A DNA stretch of 64,000 bases from Methylobacter sp. (GCA_030699385.1 JAUYMY010000022.1:1-64000); one strand, 5' to 3'. Shown: positions 1 to 8,361, numbered from the stretch's first letter. Made by a program: numbers and translations. The notes: generated by a model from the letters alone, not told the origin.

Positions 1-121
1 GCATAGCCACTGCGACCCTTCCAGGGTCGTGTATTTTTTTACCTCGTACCGGGGGTGTCGCTGCGCTCAACCCCCGGCTAACGGCTGGCAAACCCTCCGG
101 GTTGCATTTATGTTATCCATG

Positions 122-254
122 CACTTGTGTATAACGATGAGCGCTCCGGCGTGGGAATGCTTGAGTACCGCTCCAGCGGTACGGGACGCTGGAGCGTCCA
201 CCACTGCATTCCCATTTATGCCCTCGGGTGCGCTAGAGCACGTTATACATAAGT
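122..254. repeat. Palindromic intergenic element
   Basis: The ends are imperfect inverted repeats (ACTTGTGTATAACG on the left, CGTTATACATAAGT on the right). Inside, GGGAATGC pairs with GCATTCCC, and a perfect palindrome GTACCGCTCCAGCGGTAC lies at 167-184. No open frame here resembles a protein. A related copy of the left arm lies at 370-410, and another in inverted orientation at about 41116-41150. I read this as a non-coding dispersed repeat, possibly a small non-autonomous mobile element. Confidence 0.6.
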
Positions 255-320
255 TGTGGGAGCGGCCACCCGGCCGCGAATAGTGCGCGATTGTTCGCGG
301 CCGGGTGGCCGCTCTCACAA
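254..320. repeat. REP-like long inverted repeat
   Basis: Two arms of about 27 bases (254-280 and 294-320) are reverse complements with one mismatch and are separated by a 13-base loop. The arm begins TTGTGGGAGCGGCCACC, which closely resembles the repetitive extragenic palindromes known from Pseudomonas (TGTGGGAGCGG start). Such repeats are usually mobilised by RAYT-type transposases, and none is seen in this window. As RNA it would form a very stable hairpin and could shield the transcript end of mazG-side transcription. Confidence 0.7.
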
Positions 321-365
321 ATTTCATCTATTTTCACGCGTTCCCAAACGCCTAAAATTGTGAAC

Positions 366-410
366 CGGAATACTTGTGTATAAACATGAGCGCTAGAGCA
401 TGGGAACGAT
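366..410. repeat. Second copy of ACTTGTGTATAA repeat arm
   Basis: The segment starting ACTTGTGTATAAACATGAGCG and ending GGGAACGATG matches the left arm at 124-160 with a few differences. It also matches, in reverse, the segment at 41116-41150. The rest of 1-455 holds no recognisable gene; the frames there are interrupted or biased by the palindromes. Confidence 0.5.
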
Positions 411-455
411 GTATCTGCTACTTTTGCTTGTAAATGAAGGATGCCCTGATCTCAG

Positions 456-1259
456 TTATTTTTTGTTTTTTAACGCCACTTTCGCTTCATTCCAGAAAGC
501 ATCTAATTCAGCCAGTTCACAATCTTTAAGATTCAGCCCAGCCGCTTCAACTTGTTGTTCTATGTACTGAAAGCGCCGAGAGAATTTTTGGGTGCTTTCT
601 TTTAGCGCGATTTCGGCATTGACGTTTAAGTGCCGCGCCAGATTGACCGCGACCAACAACAAATCGCCGATTTCTTCCTGAATATGCGCCTGATCGCCGG
701 ATTGCCAAGCTTCCCTGACTTCCTCCAGTTCCTCCATCACTTTATCAAACACCGGCGGCACATCCGGCCAATCAAAGCCATAATTTGCCGCACGATCTTG
801 TATTTTTTCACATTCCAGTAATGCCGGAAGATTGCGCGCTACGCCGGATAACACGCTGTCTGCTTCTGCTGTTTTGTTTTTTTTCTGCCGCTCGTTGGCT
901 TTTTCCTGTTCCCAGGCTTGATGACGTTGCGCATCGGTAGAGAAAACCGCATCGGCAAAAACGTGCGGATGACGGCGAGTTAGCTTATCGCAAATGCCTT
1001 CAGACACCTGCTCAAAATTGAATAAGCCCTGTTCATCGGCGATTTGGGCATGGAACACCACCTGCAATAATAAATCGCCTAGCTCCGAACGTAAATCATC
1101 CAGGTCATTGCGCTCGATGGCATCAACGACTTCGTAGGCTTCTTCAATCAAATACGGGATCAAGCTGCTGAAGTTTTGTTTAACGTCCCAAGCGCAGCCG
1201 GTTTCGGGATGGCGCAGGCGCGCCATGATGTCTAAGAGGTTTTGGGTGTTTTTTAGCAT
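456..1259 (-). CDS. mazG: Nucleoside triphosphate pyrophosphohydrolase MazG
   Basis: The 267-residue protein has the usual length for full two-domain MazG. It hydrolyses (d)NTPs to NMP and pyrophosphate and limits incorporation of abnormal nucleotides. The first MazG domain carries the metal-binding pattern with E39/E40 and E43, followed by E59 and D62 (ELGD). The second domain repeats the layout (EELEEV, then EEIGD), as expected for the catalytic C-terminal copy. The start ATG is the first Met and fits the family N-terminus. The gene stands alone between a repeat-rich region and a MITE-like insertion upstream of its start, so its promoter may lie in or beyond that insertion. Confidence 0.95.
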   Translation of the reverse strand: MLKNTQNLLDIMARLRHPETGCAWDVKQNFSSLIPYLIEEAYEVVDAIERNDLDDLRSELGDLLLQVVFHAQIADEQGLFNFEQVSEGICDKLTRRHPHVFADAVFSTDAQRHQAWEQEKANERQKKNKTAEADSVLSGVARNLPALLECEKIQDRAANYGFDWPDVPPVFDKVMEELEEVREAWQSGDQAHIQEEIGDLLLVAVNLARHLNVNAEIALKESTQKFSRRFQYIEQQVEAAGLNLKDCELAELDAFWNEAKVALKNKK

Positions 1260-1279
1260 GATTTTTAGTATGTTTTTTT

Positions 1280-1446
1280 CAATCCACGTAACTACTCAGC
1301 GAAAATAGAAATAGAACACAGATAGCACGGATAGGACAGATTTACACAGATTTTTTGTACTTTTAATCCGTGACTATCCGTTTAACCCGCGTCATCCGTG
1401 TTCTGTTTAGTCATTTTTAACAGTCCCTGAGTAGTTACCAATCCAC
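1280..1446. mobile_element. 151-bp MITE with 8-bp target duplication
   Basis: A perfect 12-bp inverted repeat, GTAACTACTCAG (1288-1299) and CTGAGTAGTTAC (1427-1438), bounds a 151-bp element. It is flanked directly by the same 8 bases CAATCCAC on both sides (1280-1287 and 1439-1446). The interior has a second, looser symmetry (AACACAGATAGCACGGAT versus ATCCGTGTTCT). The element has no coding capacity. GTAA termini with 8-bp target duplications are known from the IS66 family, so it may be mobilised in trans by such a transposase; this is inference. It accounts for about half of the gene-free stretch 1260-1584; the remainder to 1584 shows nothing recognisable. Confidence 0.8.
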
Positions 1447-1584
1447 ACCCGAGGTTATCGGTCGAGTAACAACGATTTACGGATAACGGTTGGCGAGATG
1501 GTTATTAAAAAGATAGGGCTTCGCTGTCAATTTCAAAACATCCCCGTCAAAGGGGATGTTTAGGCCGGCAAGGAACAGTGATGA

Positions 1585-2517
1585 TTAAAGCGAAGAGCCG
1601 AAATTTTCGTGGTAACGTTGCTTGAAGACACCCATATCGAATGAATGGTTCTGGGTGCCGTTATGTTCGATTTTAATTGCGCCCATTAATGAAGCCACCC
1701 GGCCGGTTGTTTCCCAGTCTAATTCATTCATCAGACCGTATAACAGTCCGGCGCGATAGGCGTCGCCGCAGCCGGTTGGATCAATGATGTTTTTCGGTTT
1801 GGCGGCAGGAATAGTAATGCATTGGCCCTGGGTATAAATTTGCGAGCCTTGCGCGCCCAAAGTAATAATCAGCGCCTCCACCCGCCCGGCTATTTGTTCC
1901 AGCGACAAGCCGGTGCGCTCCTGCATCAACTCGGACTCATAATCATTAAAAGTAGCCCAGGTTGCCTGATTCAGCAGCGTAAGCAGTTCTTCGCCCGTGA
2001 ACATCGGCATACCTTGGCCGGGATCGAAAATAAACGGTATCTCCAGCTCGGCAAATTGTGCCGCGTGTAATTGCATACCTTCCTTGCCATCCGGCGACAC
2101 GATGCCGATACTGATGTTTCTGTCTGTCGGCACTGAATTCAAATGTGAGTCATTCATCGCACCGGGATGGAAAGCGGTAATCTGATTGGCTTCCTCATCG
2201 GTGGTGATATAGGCCTGACCGGTGTAATGATTGTCCAGAATCTGAATGAACTCGCTGGATAACTGGTTTTGCCCCAGCCATTGCGCATAGGGTTCAAAAT
2301 CATGGCCGACAGTCGCCATAATCAACGGCTCTTCACCGAGTAATTTTAAATTGTAAGCAATATTACCGGCGCAACCGCCGTATTCGCGGCGCATGATAGG
2401 CACCAAAAAGGATACATTCAGGATATGGATTTTTTCCGGCAAAATGTGATGTTTGAATTTATCATGAAAAACCATGATGGTATCGTAAGCCATAGACCCA
2501 CAGATTAAAGCGCTCAT
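1585..2517 (-). CDS. PfkB-family carbohydrate/adenosine kinase
   Basis: The 310-residue protein is a ribokinase-fold ATP-dependent kinase. The N-terminal glycine-rich substrate segment (GGCAGNIAYNL, near residue 47) and the C-terminal signature DPTGCGDAYRAG (from residue 246, catalytic Asp252 in GCGD) are both intact. Overall it resembles bacterial PfkB proteins annotated as adenosine kinase, but substrate cannot be fixed from sequence. It lies downstream of dgkA on the same strand across a gap with a tandem hairpin repeat. The ATG is preceded by TAAGAGGA, a good ribosome-binding site. Confidence 0.85.
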   Translation of the reverse strand: MSALICGSMAYDTIMVFHDKFKHHILPEKIHILNVSFLVPIMRREYGGCAGNIAYNLKLLGEEPLIMATVGHDFEPYAQWLGQNQLSSEFIQILDNHYTGQAYITTDEEANQITAFHPGAMNDSHLNSVPTDRNISIGIVSPDGKEGMQLHAAQFAELEIPFIFDPGQGMPMFTGEELLTLLNQATWATFNDYESELMQERTGLSLEQIAGRVEALIITLGAQGSQIYTQGQCITIPAAKPKNIIDPTGCGDAYRAGLLYGLMNELDWETTGRVASLMGAIKIEHNGTQNHSFDMGVFKQRYHENFGSSL

Positions 2518-2530
2518 TGTATTCCTCTTA

Positions 2531-2632
2531 TTGCCAAAGATGGTGTGTATGCCGCAAACCTGTCGGGAACAGGTGCGGCGATTGCCAGGGATGATGTATA
2601 TGTCGCAAGGCTACCGGGAGCCGCTGCGGTTA
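2531..2632. repeat. Imperfect 51-bp tandem duplication, hairpin-forming
   Basis: Two adjacent copies start TTGCCAAAGATGGTGTGTATG (2531) and TTGCCAGGGATGATGTATATG (2582), a period of 51 bases. The first copy contains a strong stem (GCCGC..ACCTGT with ACAGGTGCGGC around a CGGGA loop), which is degenerate in the second. It fills the gap between dgkA and the kinase gene and may act as a transcript-processing or attenuation hairpin. Confidence 0.55.
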
Positions 2633-2989
2633 AAGTAAAATTAATGCCCACGTTACAGCGGCCCAGACCAGCGACATCATAACAGCCGCAGAGCCAATAT
2701 CTTTAGCGCGGCCTGATAATTCGTGATGTTCAAGTCCCACTCTATCGACCACCGCCTCAACCGCTGAGTTTAACAACTCAACCAGCATGACCAATACAAT
2801 ACTGCCAATTAACAGCAGTTTTTCGATGTTAGTTTGTCCGAGCCAGATCGCCAGCGGGGTTGTCACTATAAACAGTATCACTTCCTGCCTGAACGCTTCT
2901 TCATGCATCCAGGTTGCTTTAAAGCCGGCGGCAGAGAAAAAACAGGCGTTTATCAGGCGTTTAACGCCTTTTGCATTTTGATGGGCCAT
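2630..2989 (-). CDS. dgkA: Diacylglycerol kinase DgkA
   Basis: The 119-residue inner-membrane protein has the expected family length. It phosphorylates diacylglycerol to phosphatidic acid, recycling lipid after membrane-derived oligosaccharide or LPS modification. The family signature ELLNSAVEAVVDRV followed by LSGRAKDIGSAAV is present, with three hydrophobic helices. The N-terminal Met-Ala start fits the family. It is followed on the same strand by the PfkB kinase and preceded, 53 bases away, by the end of gcvH, so all three could be co-transcribed. Confidence 0.95.
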   Translation of the reverse strand: MAHQNAKGVKRLINACFFSAAGFKATWMHEEAFRQEVILFIVTTPLAIWLGQTNIEKLLLIGSIVLVMLVELLNSAVEAVVDRVGLEHHELSGRAKDIGSAAVMMSLVWAAVTWALILL

Positions 2990-3042
2990 TATTGATGTTT
3001 AAAGTTTAAGGTTAAGATTTTTCCCGTGCTTTCGCCCGATAG

Positions 3043-3423
3043 CTAGTCAATCATCTGTTGATAAGCGTCGGCATCCATTAAGGCATCCAACTCAGACAGG
3101 TCATTCGCCTTGACACAAAACAGCCAGGTGCCGTAAGCGTCATCATTAACCTGTTCCGGTTCATCGACCAAAGCTTCATTAATACTGACAATTTCCCCGC
3201 TGACCGGGCTAAACAAATCGGATGCGGTTTTAACCGATTCAACCACAGCGCAATGCTCTTGCGCCGCGACTTTGCGGCCGACTTCGGGTAGTTCAATAAA
3301 AACCAGATCGCCCAATTCTGCCTGAGCAAAATCGGTGATGCCGACACGAATGATATTGTTATCTTCCAACAGCGCCCATTCGTGGGTTTTAGCGTATTTT
3401 AGGTTATCCGGTATGTCGCTCAT
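3043..3423 (-). CDS. gcvH: Glycine cleavage system H protein
   Basis: From the ATG at 3423 the protein is 126 residues, the normal H-protein length. The frame is open 45 codons further upstream, but that extension has no family similarity, and AAAGAGAG lies just before this ATG. H protein carries the lipoyl arm that shuttles the aminomethyl group between the P, T and L proteins. The lipoylated lysine is K65 in VVESVKTASD. The other gcv genes are not in this window, so this copy is detached from its partners, or serves mainly as a lipoate carrier. Confidence 0.95.
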   Translation of the reverse strand: MSDIPDNLKYAKTHEWALLEDNNIIRVGITDFAQAELGDLVFIELPEVGRKVAAQEHCAVVESVKTASDLFSPVSGEIVSINEALVDEPEQVNDDAYGTWLFCVKANDLSELDALMDADAYQQMID

Positions 3424-3628
3424 AATGCTCTCTTTGTAGTGATAATTGCGTTGATTTTTCGGCAACGACTCCATGCGTTGTCTCAATACCTGCTTTGGAT
3501 GCGCAATCGCCGCGCCCGTGCAGTCGAAGGATAGCGCGCAATTTTTTAAAAACAACAAAAAAATGCATTTATGGGTTGAATTCGCCTCGTCATAAAACTG
3601 TCAAAAAACAAAGTTATACTTTTTGGCT

Positions 3629-5158
3629 ATGAAAAAAGACAAAATCAAAAAACACAAACTGCTGCTTCGGCATTTAACGCTTGATGATTACGACAACATT
3701 GCGGTCTTAATGGAGCATGTCTACGGTAATTTGGGCGGGGCCTGGAAGAAAGACCAATATACTTCTCAAATTACTCGTTTTCCTGAAGGACAGATTGTCA
3801 TTGAGGATAACGGGCAGTTGGTGGCCGCTGCACTCAGTATGATTGTCGATTATGCCCGCTTTGGCGATGTCCATACTTACGCGCAAATTACCGGCGATGG
3901 CTATCTGACTCATCATGACCCATTGGGCGATACTTTATACGGTGTCGATATTTTCGTGCATCCGAAATATCGGGGCCTGCGATTAGGGCGAAGATTGTAC
4001 GATGCGCGCAAAGAATTATGCCGCAATCTAAATCTGCGCCGCTTTATCGCCGGCGGCCGCATTCCAGGCTATGCCAAATATGCCGATGCCTTAACGCCAG
4101 TGCGCTATATCGAGGAAGTTAAAAACCGCGAAATCTTCGATCCAGTGCTGTCATTCCAGCTGTTTAACGGCTTTCATGTACGCAAGTTGCTAACCGGCTA
4201 TTTGCCGGTCGATGCCGATTCAAAAGGCTTTGCAACGCTGCTTGAATGGGTCAATCTGGATTATGTCGATAAAATGCCCGCGCTGGGCGGCTCTAAAAGT
4301 ATTATCCGTTTAGGCGTGGTGCAATGGCAGATGCGCACCTTGACCAGCGTCGAAGAATTGCTTAAACATGCCGAATTTTTCATCGATGCCGTGGCCGGTT
4401 ATCATGCCGATTTTGTGCTGTTTCCCGAGTACATGAGTGCGCCGCTGATGGGCTTGTTCAACGATAAAAGTCCGCCCGATGCGATTCGAGCGTTGGCGGG
4501 TTTTAGCAGTGAAATCCGCAATGGTTTGCTGGATATGGCAATGTCTTACAACATCAATATCATTGCCGGTTCGATGCCGGAATATAGCGCGCATGAACTT
4601 TATAATGTGTCCTGGCTGCTGCGGCGCGATGGCACCTTTGAAGCGCAATACAAAATCCATGTGACGATTGATGAAGTCAAATGCTGGGGCGTGAAAGGCG
4701 GCGATGCGCTAAAAGTGTTCGATACCGATTGCGGGAAGATTGCGGTATTGGTCTGCTACGATTCTGAATTCCCCGAACTGGCGCGTTTGGCGACGATGCA
4801 GGGCGCACAAATCATTTTTGTGCCGTTCTGGACTGACACCAAAAACGCCTACCAACGGGTGCGTTATTGCTCCCAAGCCCGCGCCATCGAAAATGAATGT
4901 TTTGTCGCGATTACCGGCAGCGTCGGCAATTTGCCTCATGCCGAGAATATGGATATTCAATACGCGCAGGCGGCGATTTTTAGCCCCAGTGATTTTTCAT
5001 TCCCGCATGATGCGATATTGGCGGAAGCGACACCCAATACCGAAATGACACTGCTTGCCGATGTTAATTTGGATTTATTAAAACAGGTTAGAACGCGTGG
5101 CGCGGCGCGTAATCTGGCGAATCGGCGTTCCGATTTATATCGTTTGGAATGGGTTTAA
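3629..5158 (+). CDS. GNAT acetyltransferase / carbon-nitrogen hydrolase fusion
   Basis: From ATG 3629 (an in-frame TTG at 3623 is a less likely start) the protein has 509 residues in two domains. Residues 10-200 form a GNAT fold with the acetyl-CoA loop near RGLRLGRRLYDAR (about 115-127). Residues 225-509 form a nitrilase-superfamily domain with the catalytic triad E267 (LFPEY), K342 (YKIHV) and C376 (VCYDSEFPE). Such bifunctional proteins are known as a conserved architecture; the substrate is unknown, probably an amide linked to an acetyl-transfer reaction. It stands alone, divergent from gcvH. Confidence 0.88.
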   Translation: MKKDKIKKHKLLLRHLTLDDYDNIAVLMEHVYGNLGGAWKKDQYTSQITRFPEGQIVIEDNGQLVAAALSMIVDYARFGDVHTYAQITGDGYLTHHDPLGDTLYGVDIFVHPKYRGLRLGRRLYDARKELCRNLNLRRFIAGGRIPGYAKYADALTPVRYIEEVKNREIFDPVLSFQLFNGFHVRKLLTGYLPVDADSKGFATLLEWVNLDYVDKMPALGGSKSIIRLGVVQWQMRTLTSVEELLKHAEFFIDAVAGYHADFVLFPEYMSAPLMGLFNDKSPPDAIRALAGFSSEIRNGLLDMAMSYNINIIAGSMPEYSAHELYNVSWLLRRDGTFEAQYKIHVTIDEVKCWGVKGGDALKVFDTDCGKIAVLVCYDSEFPELARLATMQGAQIIFVPFWTDTKNAYQRVRYCSQARAIENECFVAITGSVGNLPHAENMDIQYAQAAIFSPSDFSFPHDAILAEATPNTEMTLLADVNLDLLKQVRTRGAARNLANRRSDLYRLEWV

Positions 5159-5196
5159 GGGCGTTACACGGAAGCTTATAACACCCTGATTTTACG

Positions 5197-5667
5197 TTAA
5201 GCCCTGTACTTATCCATGGCTTCCAGCTTCGCTATCGCCTGTTTTATCGCGGTTTCAGTGTCGGCATTCAGTTCGTTATTTTTGTAGACTTTATCCAGTA
5301 GCCCTTCAGTCACCAGAGCGTCTTTTATCCAGCGTTTGGTGAAGCGGTAATTGCTGTAGGTGGTGGCAACCTCGCCTGTTTTCGGGTCTTTGAGTCCGCT
5401 GTTTTTCACGGCGGTAACGGGCGCTTTTTTGACGGCTTTGGCTTTAGTTACAGCCGCTTTAGTGGCTGGAGGCTTGGGAGCTGCTTTGCTGAGCCTAGTC
5501 ACTGCGGGTTTTTCTTCTGCAACTTTTTCTGCTACGGCAGCGACTTGCGGCGCTTCAGGTTTTATCGCCGGCGCTCGTGGTTTTGCCGGTTCTTTTTGTT
5601 CGTCTACGATGGCGTAAACAACGTAGGCAACAAAAATAGTCGTTAATATAAATAACGCTTCAAACAT
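5197..5667 (-). CDS. Small membrane-anchored Pro/Ala/Lys-rich protein, unknown
   Basis: Starting at the ATG at 5667 (preceded by GGAGAG), the protein is 156 residues. It has one N-terminal transmembrane helix (FEALFILTTIFVAYVVYAIV), a low-complexity Ala/Pro/Lys/Val linker (about residues 25-95), then a compact C-terminal segment (YSNYRFTKRWIKDALV... to the end) with predicted helices. The layout suggests a membrane-anchored domain held away from the membrane by a flexible linker. I do not recognise the family. It is convergent with the fusion gene upstream and separated by 38 bases. Confidence 0.7.
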   Translation of the reverse strand: MFEALFILTTIFVAYVVYAIVDEQKEPAKPRAPAIKPEAPQVAAVAEKVAEEKPAVTRLSKAAPKPPATKAAVTKAKAVKKAPVTAVKNSGLKDPKTGEVATTYSNYRFTKRWIKDALVTEGLLDKVYKNNELNADTETAIKQAIAKLEAMDKYRA

Positions 5668-5877
5668 AATGGCTCTCCACCTTTGTAGTAATTGATTTTT
5701 TAGCAATGTGTTGAAATCAGGCTCATCCGTATCGCTAGCGCCGGAATATACCAGAAGCCACTGTGCAGGGAAAATGCTAATTCGAAAAACTGCAAATTTG
5801 TCTGATACTTAGGGTTAATTCATATTGCCCGTGGGCGACAAATCGGCTCAGTGTTGAATGGATTTAATTCAGTATTT

Positions 5878-5910
5878 AGACCTTCCAGGTTTTTAAAACC
5901 TGGAAGGTCT
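5878..5910. repeat. 33-bp perfect palindrome (copy 1)
   Basis: AGACCTTCCAGGTTTT and AAAACCTGGAAGGTCT are perfect 16-base complements around a single T. A second copy is at 41191-41219. It lies 15 bases beyond the stop of the ubiI-like gene and could serve as a bidirectional terminator, although it lacks a clear poly-T tail. The rest of 5707-5924 holds nothing recognisable. Confidence 0.65.
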
Positions 5911-5924
5911 GCATAAATCGCTGA

Positions 5925-7145
5925 TTACCAGCAGTCCTGCCCATTGGCCAGTTTGGGCAAATCATCACGCAGACCCATCGCATAGCGGTTGAAATACGCC
6001 TTGACCGGTGCCAGTTTGTTGACCCCGTTCATGCCCGCCGAACGCAGGCTAACCCAGGGCAGCGCGGTGACGCGATAGGTTTTGTTCAGCGCGTCCATGC
6101 TCGCCATCATCATCAGATTATCGCCTTTGCGCCAGCGTTCGTAACGACGCAGGTAGCGGGTGCTGGATAACGGCCGTTTTTCCCGTTTGGTTTGTATGAC
6201 CAATTCGGCCAGCGCGGCGGCATCGAGCAAACCGGCATTGACGCCCTGTCCGGCGAGCGGGTGCATGGCGTGGGCGGCATCGCCGCACAGCGCAAAACGC
6301 TGGTCGACATAGCGGTTGGCATATTGAAAACGCAACGGGAAGGCGCCGCGCGGGCCAACCGCCAGCATCTTGCCCAGAATGCCGCCCGAGGCTTGTTCCA
6401 ATACGAGTAGGAAGTCTTGATCAGAAAGCGCCAGATAATTTTTCGCCGTTTCCGAACTCAGAGTCCAGACAATCGAACACTGACCGTTTTGCAGCGGCAG
6501 GAAAGCCAGCGGGCCTTCATCGAGAAAGCGTTGCCAGGCGGTGGATTGATGGCTAAGTTCGGTGCTTACCGTTGCGACCAGGCCGTCCTGATGATAGTCC
6601 CAGCCGGTGACGTCAATGCCCACCATTGACCGTAACGTGGAATCGCGCCCGTCGGCGGCGATAACCAGTTCGGCTTCCAATAGCCGGCCGTCTTGCAGGC
6701 GCAATTGCCTGCCGTTGTCGTTAAGCTGCATGGCGACTACGGTTGCCGGGGTCATGCAGGTCGCTGAAGGCAATTTGTCGAGCTGATCCCACAGGGCGGC
6801 GACGGTGACGCGGTTTTCGACCAGATGGCCGAGTTCGTTAAACGCGGTGTCGGCGCAATCGAAATGTAATTCCCCGTCGGCGCGCGCATCCCATACCCGC
6901 ATGTCGCGGTAAGGGCAAACGCCGCGCTGCACCATGCCCGGCCAGGCGCCCAGCTGTTGCAGAATATTTTGCGAGGCTTTGGTCAACGCGGAAACGCGAA
7001 TATCAATCGGCTCCGGCGGCCATTGCCGTTCGGGGTTAAAGCGTTCCAGCAACGCCACCTTGATGCCGCCATGCGCCAAAGCACAGGCGGTTGCCGCGCC
7101 GACCATGCCGCCGCCGCAGACGATCACTTCATACTGTTCGGTCAT
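5925..7145 (-). CDS. FAD-dependent ubiquinone-biosynthesis hydroxylase (UbiI/UbiF type)
   Basis: The 406-residue flavoprotein monooxygenase starts at ATG 7145, four bases after ubiH ends and preceded by AGGAG; longer starts would overlap ubiH without family support. It has the dinucleotide-binding motif VCGGGMVGAATA near the N-terminus, the DG motif (AADGRDSTLR) and the GD motif (CGDAAHAMHPLAGQGVNAGL). Members hydroxylate the polyprenyl-phenol ring in ubiquinone synthesis. As second flavoprotein after ubiH in the ygfB-pepP-ubiH order it occupies the ubiI (visC) position, but sequence alone cannot separate UbiI from UbiF. Confidence 0.88.
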   Translation of the reverse strand: MTEQYEVIVCGGGMVGAATACALAHGGIKVALLERFNPERQWPPEPIDIRVSALTKASQNILQQLGAWPGMVQRGVCPYRDMRVWDARADGELHFDCADTAFNELGHLVENRVTVAALWDQLDKLPSATCMTPATVVAMQLNDNGRQLRLQDGRLLEAELVIAADGRDSTLRSMVGIDVTGWDYHQDGLVATVSTELSHQSTAWQRFLDEGPLAFLPLQNGQCSIVWTLSSETAKNYLALSDQDFLLVLEQASGGILGKMLAVGPRGAFPLRFQYANRYVDQRFALCGDAAHAMHPLAGQGVNAGLLDAAALAELVIQTKREKRPLSSTRYLRRYERWRKGDNLMMMASMDALNKTYRVTALPWVSLRSAGMNGVNKLAPVKAYFNRYAMGLRDDLPKLANGQDCW

Positions 7146-7149
7146 CGCG

Positions 7150-8361
7150 CTATCTCCTGTTGTCCAGTCGGGGCAGGCGTCCGGCCAGGCCCATCGCATG
7201 GCGGGTCAATGCTGTTTTGGCGCCGGGGATATGATCCAGCAGCGTCAGGCCGATATTTCTTGCCGCCGCCAGCGCCAGCCAGTCGTTGGAAAAAATTTTG
7301 ACCAGGCTATTGGTGAAGCCGATGGTGCGGTCGTGGTCTTTTTGCCTGGCCTGTGTGTAAGCGCTTAAAAAATCGGCGGCACCAATGTCGTGGCCGGATT
7401 CGTGCTGTTCAATAATCATTTCGGCCAGCTGGACGACATCGCGCAAGCCTAAATTAAAGCCTTGTCCGGCAACAGGGTGCAGCTGATGTACGGCATTGCC
7501 TATCATCACGGTGCGGGTGGCGCTCATTTTTTTCGCACGTATCAGCGACAGCGGGAATGCGCGGCGCGGCGCGGCCAGGCTGAGCGCGCCCAGCTTGTAG
7601 CCGAAACACTGTTGCAGTTCGGCGATAAAGTCGGCTTCGCTGCCGGACATCAGCGCGTCGGCGTCTTCGCTGCTGCGTGTCCAGACCACCGAACAATGAT
7701 CCAGGCCGACTGGCAATAAGGCAAGCGGCCCGGACGCGGTAAAGCGCTCGAAGGCGGTGTTGTGATGGGGCAGGGCTGATTGTATGGTGGTGACCAGCGC
7801 GGTTTGTGCGTAGTCGGTGATGTGCTGGCTGATTTCCAGCAATTTGCGCACCGAGGAATTGCCGCCGTCGGCACCGACTAATAGTTTGGTGGACAGCGTT
7901 AATGGTTCGTCGCCGTGTTTCAGGCTGATATTGACCGCATCACGGCCAGCCATCAAACCGACCAAACGCGCGGGGCACAGCAGTTTCATGTTGGCAGCGT
8001 TAACCAACCCGGCGACATGCGCTTCAAGATCGCGTGCGGTGATGACATAACCCAGTGCCGCCACCTTTTCTTTGTGTGCGGACAGCCGGGTTTTGCCGAA
8101 ATGGCCCTGATCGGAAATGTGAATGTCTTTAATGGCAGTGGCGGACTGGCTGATGCCTTGCCAAATGCCCAGTGCTTCGAGCATTTTCACAGTACCAGCA
8201 GCCAGCGCCAGGGCGCGGTCGCCGGCGGCAGCATCCTGCTGTTGTTCGCGGCTGCTGGCTTCAACCAGCGCAATGTTCAGGCCGGTGTCCTTTAACGCCA
8301 GCGCCAGACAGTTACCGGCCAGACCGCCGCCGACAATCACTAAATCATAATCAGAGTGCAT
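7150..8361 (-). CDS. ubiH: 2-octaprenyl-6-methoxyphenyl hydroxylase UbiH
   Basis: The 403-residue FAD hydroxylase introduces a ring hydroxyl during ubiquinone synthesis. It has the N-terminal FAD motif (VIVGGGLAGNCLAL), the UbiH-characteristic GDRALALAAGT, and the C-terminal GNAVHQLHPVAGQGFNLGLRDV signature. Its start codon overlaps the pepP stop by one base (ATGA arrangement), suggesting translational coupling. It is followed by the UbiI-like gene after four bases, so the three genes form one operon. Confidence 0.93.
   Translation of the reverse strand: MHSDYDLVIVGGGLAGNCLALALKDTGLNIALVEASSREQQQDAAAGDRALALAAGTVKMLEALGIWQGISQSATAIKDIHISDQGHFGKTRLSAHKEKVAALGYVITARDLEAHVAGLVNAANMKLLCPARLVGLMAGRDAVNISLKHGDEPLTLSTKLLVGADGGNSSVRKLLEISQHITDYAQTALVTTIQSALPHHNTAFERFTASGPLALLPVGLDHCSVVWTRSSEDADALMSGSEADFIAELQQCFGYKLGALSLAAPRRAFPLSLIRAKKMSATRTVMIGNAVHQLHPVAGQGFNLGLRDVVQLAEMIIEQHESGHDIGAADFLSAYTQARQKDHDRTIGFTNSLVKIFSNDWLALAAARNIGLTLLDHIPGAKTALTRHAMGLAGRLPRLDNRR

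Noticed and set aside
29-327. Two overlapping open frames of 84 and 86 codons on opposite strands
   Set aside because: They cover palindromic repeats, have odd composition and no protein-like pattern.
3424-3558. N-terminal extension of gcvH (45 codons)
   Set aside because: Not family-like; the internal ATG at 3423 has the ribosome-binding site and gives the conserved N-terminus.
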